Part shown: positions 60,323 to 64,000 of the stretch, one piece after another
How positions within the stretch are numbered: the stretch's first letter is position 1
Layout of the letters: every line of letters starts with the position of its first letter
Assembly (NCBI GenBank): GCA_020861185.1
Contig: JAJBSV010000009.1
Span: 17,077-81,076, forward strand
Length of the DNA: 64,000 nucleotides
Source of the DNA: Ruminococcus sp.
GTDB lineage: Bacteria > Bacillota > Clostridia > Oscillospirales > Ruminococcaceae
Direction: 5' to 3'
Notes under the pieces: generated by a model
Seen by the model: the letters and a program-made list of their open reading frames with translations, nothing else
Databases searched by the model: none
What the model was told of the DNA's origin: nothing
Position numbers and translations under genes: made by a program

Positions 60323-62092
60323 CTATCCCACTACGTCAACCGTAGGCGAAAATACCGATATGTCGACATAGAGAGTGTTGCCGTTCTTGACGTTTATCTC
60401 GCCGCCGACGCCTTCGCCGGTCTGTGCACAATAGACATCCATGACGTAGCCGGAAAGCGTGTCGGGAGTCTCGACATCCCTGCACTCATACTTGATGTTG
60501 AGGTCGTCAAGAAGCGCGACATACTCTTCCTTCGTCATTCTGGTGCCGTCCTCATTCATATAGTCGGGGATTTCGACAACCGCAAGACCCTGACTTACAT
60601 AGAGCTTGACTTTAGTGACGGGATAAAGGTCGGTTCCCTCGGGGATATCCTGATCGTAGATATATCCACGCTCGTATTCGTCGGAATAATCATAGATTGC
60701 CTCGAACTCGAGTCTGCCCTTCCATGTGTCGCTGTCGACAACGGAGGTATACTTCTTGCCTATGAGGTTAGGCATTACGAAGAGGGTCCCGCTTGTGGCG
60801 GTGGTGGTTTCGGTTTCGTCGGAGGATACAGTTGTAACCTCAGTGGCTTCGGTTTCGGTGGTTGCCGCAGTTGTTACCGGTGCCGCAGTGGTTGCCGAGG
60901 TCGAGACGGATGTGGTCTCGGTGTCGCCGGAGGTGTCCGGCAGAAGCATCGAGATAAGCGCCAGAAACGCCGCAACAACGATTACAACGAGGAGGACTGC
61001 GCCGATTATCATTGCGATGTTGCCGGCATTTGACTTCTTCTTTTTCTTCTTTTTGGGGTCCTGACGCTTTTCCTTCGGGTCCTGAATCGGGATTGTCTGG
61101 GTGGCGCCTCTGGGGAGCTGAGTCATATAGCTCGGCTGATCGAACAGCTTCGTCACGAAGTCGGTTATAGTCTGGATTCTCTGCTCGCAGGAAAGGCACA
61201 TAGCCTGAGTTATGACCTTTGAAACGTTCGCCGGAACGTGAGGATTAATCTTGTTCGGCTCCATCAACGAGTCGTTGCCGATTCTCGACATCGGCTCGGG
61301 GGGCATACACCCGGTGAGAAGCCGATACATTACCGCCGCGACGGCATAGACATCCGTCCATGTGCCCTCCCACTCGCTTGCTGAATATTGCTCGGGAGCG
61401 GAGAAGCCGTCATAAAGCTCGGGTGCCAGGTCGGTGTTGGCGGTCCTTATCTCGGGGATTGCAAAGCCGGTGAGCATGAGCTCGTTTTTATCTGTAACTA
61501 TGATGTTGTCAAGGCAGATTCCACGATGCAGGATTCCGGCGTTATGTATGCACGCCAGAGTCGTCAGAAGCGGTGGAAAGAGCTTTTTGACCTGATCCCA
61601 GCTCAGTTCTCCCGCATTATCCTGAAGATATTGGCGGAGAGTTATCCCCTCAATCTCCGGGAAGACAGCATAAACGGTGTTATTCGCGGTGAACATATCC
61701 GTCGGGGCGACAATATGGGACATGGTTCTGAGCCTTGCCAGAGACTTATTGAGCTCGGCAAACTCGGACATATAATTCTTATATTGAACAACATAATTCT
61801 GGTCGACGATGAGCTCACTGCCGTCCTTGGCTCTCTGGCAGAGGACATCCGGCATATACTCTTTTATCGTGACCTTCCGGGACTCGGTGTTGTCATAGCC
61901 GATATAGGCGGCTGATTCACCGTTGCTCTTTATGAGCTTTCCTACGATATATCTTGAATCCAAAACTGTCTTGGGCTGGAGGTAAGAGGGCAGATTTCCG
62001 GCATTGACGCTCAGTCCGCAATTCGGGCAGACATCCTGACCCTCGCTCAAAGGCTCCATACAGCCCATGCACAGCATTTTATATTCACTCAT
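60323..62092 (-). CDS. Membrane Ser/Thr pseudokinase with zinc ribbon and PASTA domains
   Basis: The protein has 589 residues from ATG 62092. A TTG directly before it is an alternative and residue numbers here count from that TTG. The N-terminal zinc ribbon is CMGC/CPNC (9-26). The kinase-like domain keeps the VTIKEY lysine (78), the APE-like SAPEQY and the DVY of helix F. The HRD site reads HRG (190-192) and the DFG site reads TGF (209-211), so the catalytic base and the Mg-binding Asp are missing. A Lys-rich segment precedes one membrane helix (about 360-384), then a Thr-rich linker and two PASTA domains. PASTA domains bind muropeptides. The gene may be a scaffold or sensor. Confidence 0.88.
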   Translation of the reverse strand: MSEYKMLCMGCMEPLSEGQDVCPNCGLSVNAGNLPSYLQPKTVLDSRYIVGKLIKSNGESAAYIGYDNTESRKVTIKEYMPDVLCQRAKDGSELIVDQNYVVQYKNYMSEFAELNKSLARLRTMSHIVAPTDMFTANNTVYAVFPEIEGITLRQYLQDNAGELSWDQVKKLFPPLLTTLACIHNAGILHRGICLDNIIVTDKNELMLTGFAIPEIRTANTDLAPELYDGFSAPEQYSASEWEGTWTDVYAVAAVMYRLLTGCMPPEPMSRIGNDSLMEPNKINPHVPANVSKVITQAMCLSCEQRIQTITDFVTKLFDQPSYMTQLPRGATQTIPIQDPKEKRQDPKKKKKKKSNAGNIAMIIGAVLLVVIVVAAFLALISMLLPDTSGDTETTSVSTSATTAAPVTTAATTETEATEVTTVSSDETETTTATSGTLFVMPNLIGKKYTSVVDSDTWKGRLEFEAIYDYSDEYERGYIYDQDIPEGTDLYPVTKVKLYVSQGLAVVEIPDYMNEDGTRMTKEEYVALLDDLNIKYECRDVETPDTLSGYVMDVYCAQTGEGVGGEINVKNGNTLYVDISVFSPTVDVVG

Positions 62093-62160
62093 CAACTGAT
62101 TCGTTCCTTTCAGATTTCCATATAGAATCTACATAGAAATCCACAATGATACATGATATT

Positions 62161-62189
62161 ATTTTACCAACAGAACCCCGACTTGTCAA
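62161..62189 (-). promoter_or_regulatory. Promoter of the pseudokinase gene
   Basis: On the minus strand TTGACA (62184-62189), 17 bp and TAAAAT (62161-62166). Confidence 0.75.
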
Positions 62190-62271
62190 TGAGGTTTTTT
62201 AAACTGTCACTCAGTTGTAACCGAGTTGTAACTATTTCACCACCCTTGAGACATCGTCCCTTCCCATGGGG

Positions 62272-62300
62272 TTGAAATTGATAATATTTTGGTGTATAAT
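62272..62300 (+). promoter_or_regulatory. Promoter of the cardiolipin synthase gene
   Basis: TTGAAA (62272-62277), 17 bp and TATAAT (62295-62300), 33 bp ahead of the ATG. Confidence 0.8.
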
Positions 62301-62332
62301 GATGGGTAAGCTTTTTACAAAGGGGTGAACTC

Positions 62333-63859
62333 ATGCGGAAGTTCGCAAAACTATTTCAATCAAAGATATTCGTTGCCGGATTCCTGGTGCTCCTGCAATT
62401 AGCTGTCATACTCTTCTTCGTAAACTACCTTGCGAATAAGTTTGTGTGGTACTACGCGCTGTCGATTGTGATTGCTGTCATAGCGGCTCTTGACATCACA
62501 AACTCAAATATGAACACGTCATTCAAACTGGCTTGGATGATAACTGTGCTCATCTTCCCTATCTTTGGGACGCCGCTTTATCTCATATTCTCAAAGTCGA
62601 GAAACAGCCGGCGGATTGAAAAACGGTTCAAGAACTACCGGGAAATGATGCGGCACACAATGCCGTCTGATAATGACAATATTGCCGAAATTGCCGAGGA
62701 TGACCCCGAGATTGCGAAAAACTTAAGATATATAGAGAAGACGGCTTTTGCACCTGTATACAAAAACACATCTACGAAGTACTTCTCCGTCGGTGAGGAA
62801 TATTACGCTCAGCTACTTCGGGAGCTCAACCGTGCGGAGAAATTCATATTTATAGAGTACTTCATCATCGAGCCCGGGAAGATGCTGAATTCGGTCATCG
62901 ACATCCTGAAAGAAAAAGTCTCCGAGGGCGTCGAAGTGAGATTCATGTATGACGACTTCGGTGCGGCTTCGAAGATTCCGAAGGACTATGAGAAGTATCT
63001 CCAGTCGCTCGGGTTCAGCGTTTCGGTCTTCAATCGTATAAGACCGTCGCCGGACACGTTCCTTAACTACAGAGATCACCGCAAGATTGTCGTCATCGAC
63101 GGAAACACCGCCTTCACCGGCGGCATCAACCTTGCAGACGAGTATATAAACGAGGTTCAGCGCTTCGGGCACTGGAAGGACACCGGCATCATGATTAAGG
63201 GCGACGCCGTCACCAAGATGACCGAGACTTTCCTACAACTCTGGCACTACTCAAGAGGCGAATCCTGTGTCGACTATGCCGACTATCAGAGCACCGAGAA
63301 ATGCGAATCGGACGGCTATGTCCAGCCGTTTGCGGGCGGACCGTCGTCGGACGACCTGACGGTTGAGCTCTGCTACATGGGTATGATTAACTGCGCTACG
63401 AAGAACCTCTATGTCATGACGCCTTATCTCATCCTTGACGGCGAGATGACGACGGCGCTGTGCCATGCCGCAAAGAGCGGAGTCGACGTGAGAATCATAA
63501 CGCCAAAGATTCCCGACAAGAAGCTTGTATTTGCTGTAACACGTTCGAACTACCGAACCCTTCTCGATTCGGGCGTCAGAATCTATGAATACACTCCCGG
63601 CTTCATCCATGCCAAAACCGTTTGCGCCGACGGCAAAATGTGCGTCGTAGGCACCGCCAACTTCGACTTCCGGAGCTTCTATCTCCACTTTGAGAACTGC
63701 GTCCTGACCTACAAATCGAGCTGTGTCAAAGACGCCGAGGCGGACTTCATCGAGACGATGAACAAGAGCGAAGAGGTCACCGTAGAATGGCTTAATAAAC
63801 GCGGTGCGCCGTATAAGTTGCTTCAAGCAGTACTCAAAGTTTTTTCACCCCTAATGTGA
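62333..63859 (+). CDS. cls: Cardiolipin synthase (phospholipase D family)
   Basis: The protein has 508 residues. Two membrane helices lie near the N-terminus. Two HKD motifs are visible: HRKIVVIDG followed by GGINLADEY, and HAKTVCADGKMCVVGTANFDFRS. The order and length match bacterial Cls, which joins two phosphatidylglycerols. AAAGGGGTG precedes the ATG. A GNAT gene follows after 7 bp. Confidence 0.95.
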   Translation: MRKFAKLFQSKIFVAGFLVLLQLAVILFFVNYLANKFVWYYALSIVIAVIAALDITNSNMNTSFKLAWMITVLIFPIFGTPLYLIFSKSRNSRRIEKRFKNYREMMRHTMPSDNDNIAEIAEDDPEIAKNLRYIEKTAFAPVYKNTSTKYFSVGEEYYAQLLRELNRAEKFIFIEYFIIEPGKMLNSVIDILKEKVSEGVEVRFMYDDFGAASKIPKDYEKYLQSLGFSVSVFNRIRPSPDTFLNYRDHRKIVVIDGNTAFTGGINLADEYINEVQRFGHWKDTGIMIKGDAVTKMTETFLQLWHYSRGESCVDYADYQSTEKCESDGYVQPFAGGPSSDDLTVELCYMGMINCATKNLYVMTPYLILDGEMTTALCHAAKSGVDVRIITPKIPDKKLVFAVTRSNYRTLLDSGVRIYEYTPGFIHAKTVCADGKMCVVGTANFDFRSFYLHFENCVLTYKSSCVKDAEADFIETMNKSEEVTVEWLNKRGAPYKLLQAVLKVFSPLM

Positions 63860-63866
63860 GGCATAT

Positions 63867-64000
63867 ATGGACATTATTTTCAGAGCAATGGAATACAGCG
63901 ACAGGGACGAAGTGCTTTCGATGATGCGGGTGTTCTACCGGTCGGCGGCGGTCTATACAAACGGCTCGGAGGAGATTTTCGCGAACGATTTCGACAACTG
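63867..64000 (+). CDS. GNAT-family N-acetyltransferase (start only)
   Basis: The ATG at 63867 follows GAGG. The visible 44 residues, MDIIFRAMEYSDRDEVLSMM onward, have the beta-alpha start of GNAT proteins (R, then D-x-x-x-V). The acetyl-CoA motif is off the window, so the family is likely but unproven. It probably shares the cls transcript. Confidence 0.6.
   Translation, partial: MDIIFRAMEYSDRDEVLSMMRVFYRSAAVYTNGSEEIFANDFDN

Overview
The window is bacterial DNA of about 50% GC with the standard code (TGA is a normal stop in many genes). Gene content (spoIIR, a CwlD-type amidase, clpC, ECF S-components, the rnc-smc-ftsY group, addAB, a SAM-I riboswitch, PXTG-type surface proteins and a GH10 xylanase) points to an anaerobic Bacillota of class Clostridia, probably a gut or rumen Oscillospiraceae/Ruminococcaceae. 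I cannot name a species. Most of the window is chromosomal housekeeping. I see no prophage, insertion sequence or CRISPR array.

Region 1 (1-4.3 kb) is the most accessory part. Three secreted wall-anchored proteins share a promoter, a leader palindrome that runs into the Shine-Dalgarno, a signal peptide, a Glu/Thr-rich linker and a sorting tail. A small PIN-domain operon sits between the first two, and a GH10 xylanase lipoprotein follows. The xylanase ends a six-gene run on the minus strand (10.2 to 3.2 kb): pcrA, DUF4364, a YfbR-like HD nucleotidase, a cation diffusion facilitator interrupted by an in-frame TGA, a DUF3810 membrane protein and the xylanase.

Region 2 (10.4-19.5 kb) holds an AI-2E-type permease, tRNA-Thr(GGT), a ComEA-like protein, metK under a SAM-I riboswitch, ilvA, a RibU-like transporter, efp, pepP, an AP-endonuclease-like protein, yqeG and rpsU (57 codons). 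Region 3 (19.5-38 kb) is one tightly packed minus-strand superoperon: TrmH-family methylase, dprA, topA, trmFO, plsX, rnc, a radical SAM protein, smc, ftsY, rdgB-yhbY (fused), nadD-yqeK (fused), a degenerate LCP protein, rsfS and leuS. Upstream of it lies infC-rpmI-rplT with a consensus promoter, an L20-type attenuator and a likely AUA start codon for infC.

Region 4 (39.5-57 kb) carries DNA repair and recombination genes (addB-addA, recD2, radA), competence-type comFC, cell-shape mreB, spoIIR, the CwlD-like amidase, a ClpC ATPase with a short middle domain and several small unknown membrane proteins. Region 5 (57-64 kb) holds a 44-residue cysteine-rich membrane peptide, a folT transporter behind a likely THF riboswitch and a 16-bp stem that buries its Shine-Dalgarno, pfkA, a membrane pseudokinase with PASTA domains, a cardiolipin synthase and the start of a GNAT acetyltransferase.

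The points that most deserve a second look are the surface-protein trio with its shared leader, the PASTA pseudokinase, the cysteine-rich peptide, the TGA-interrupted metal transporter, the folT leader and the infC start.
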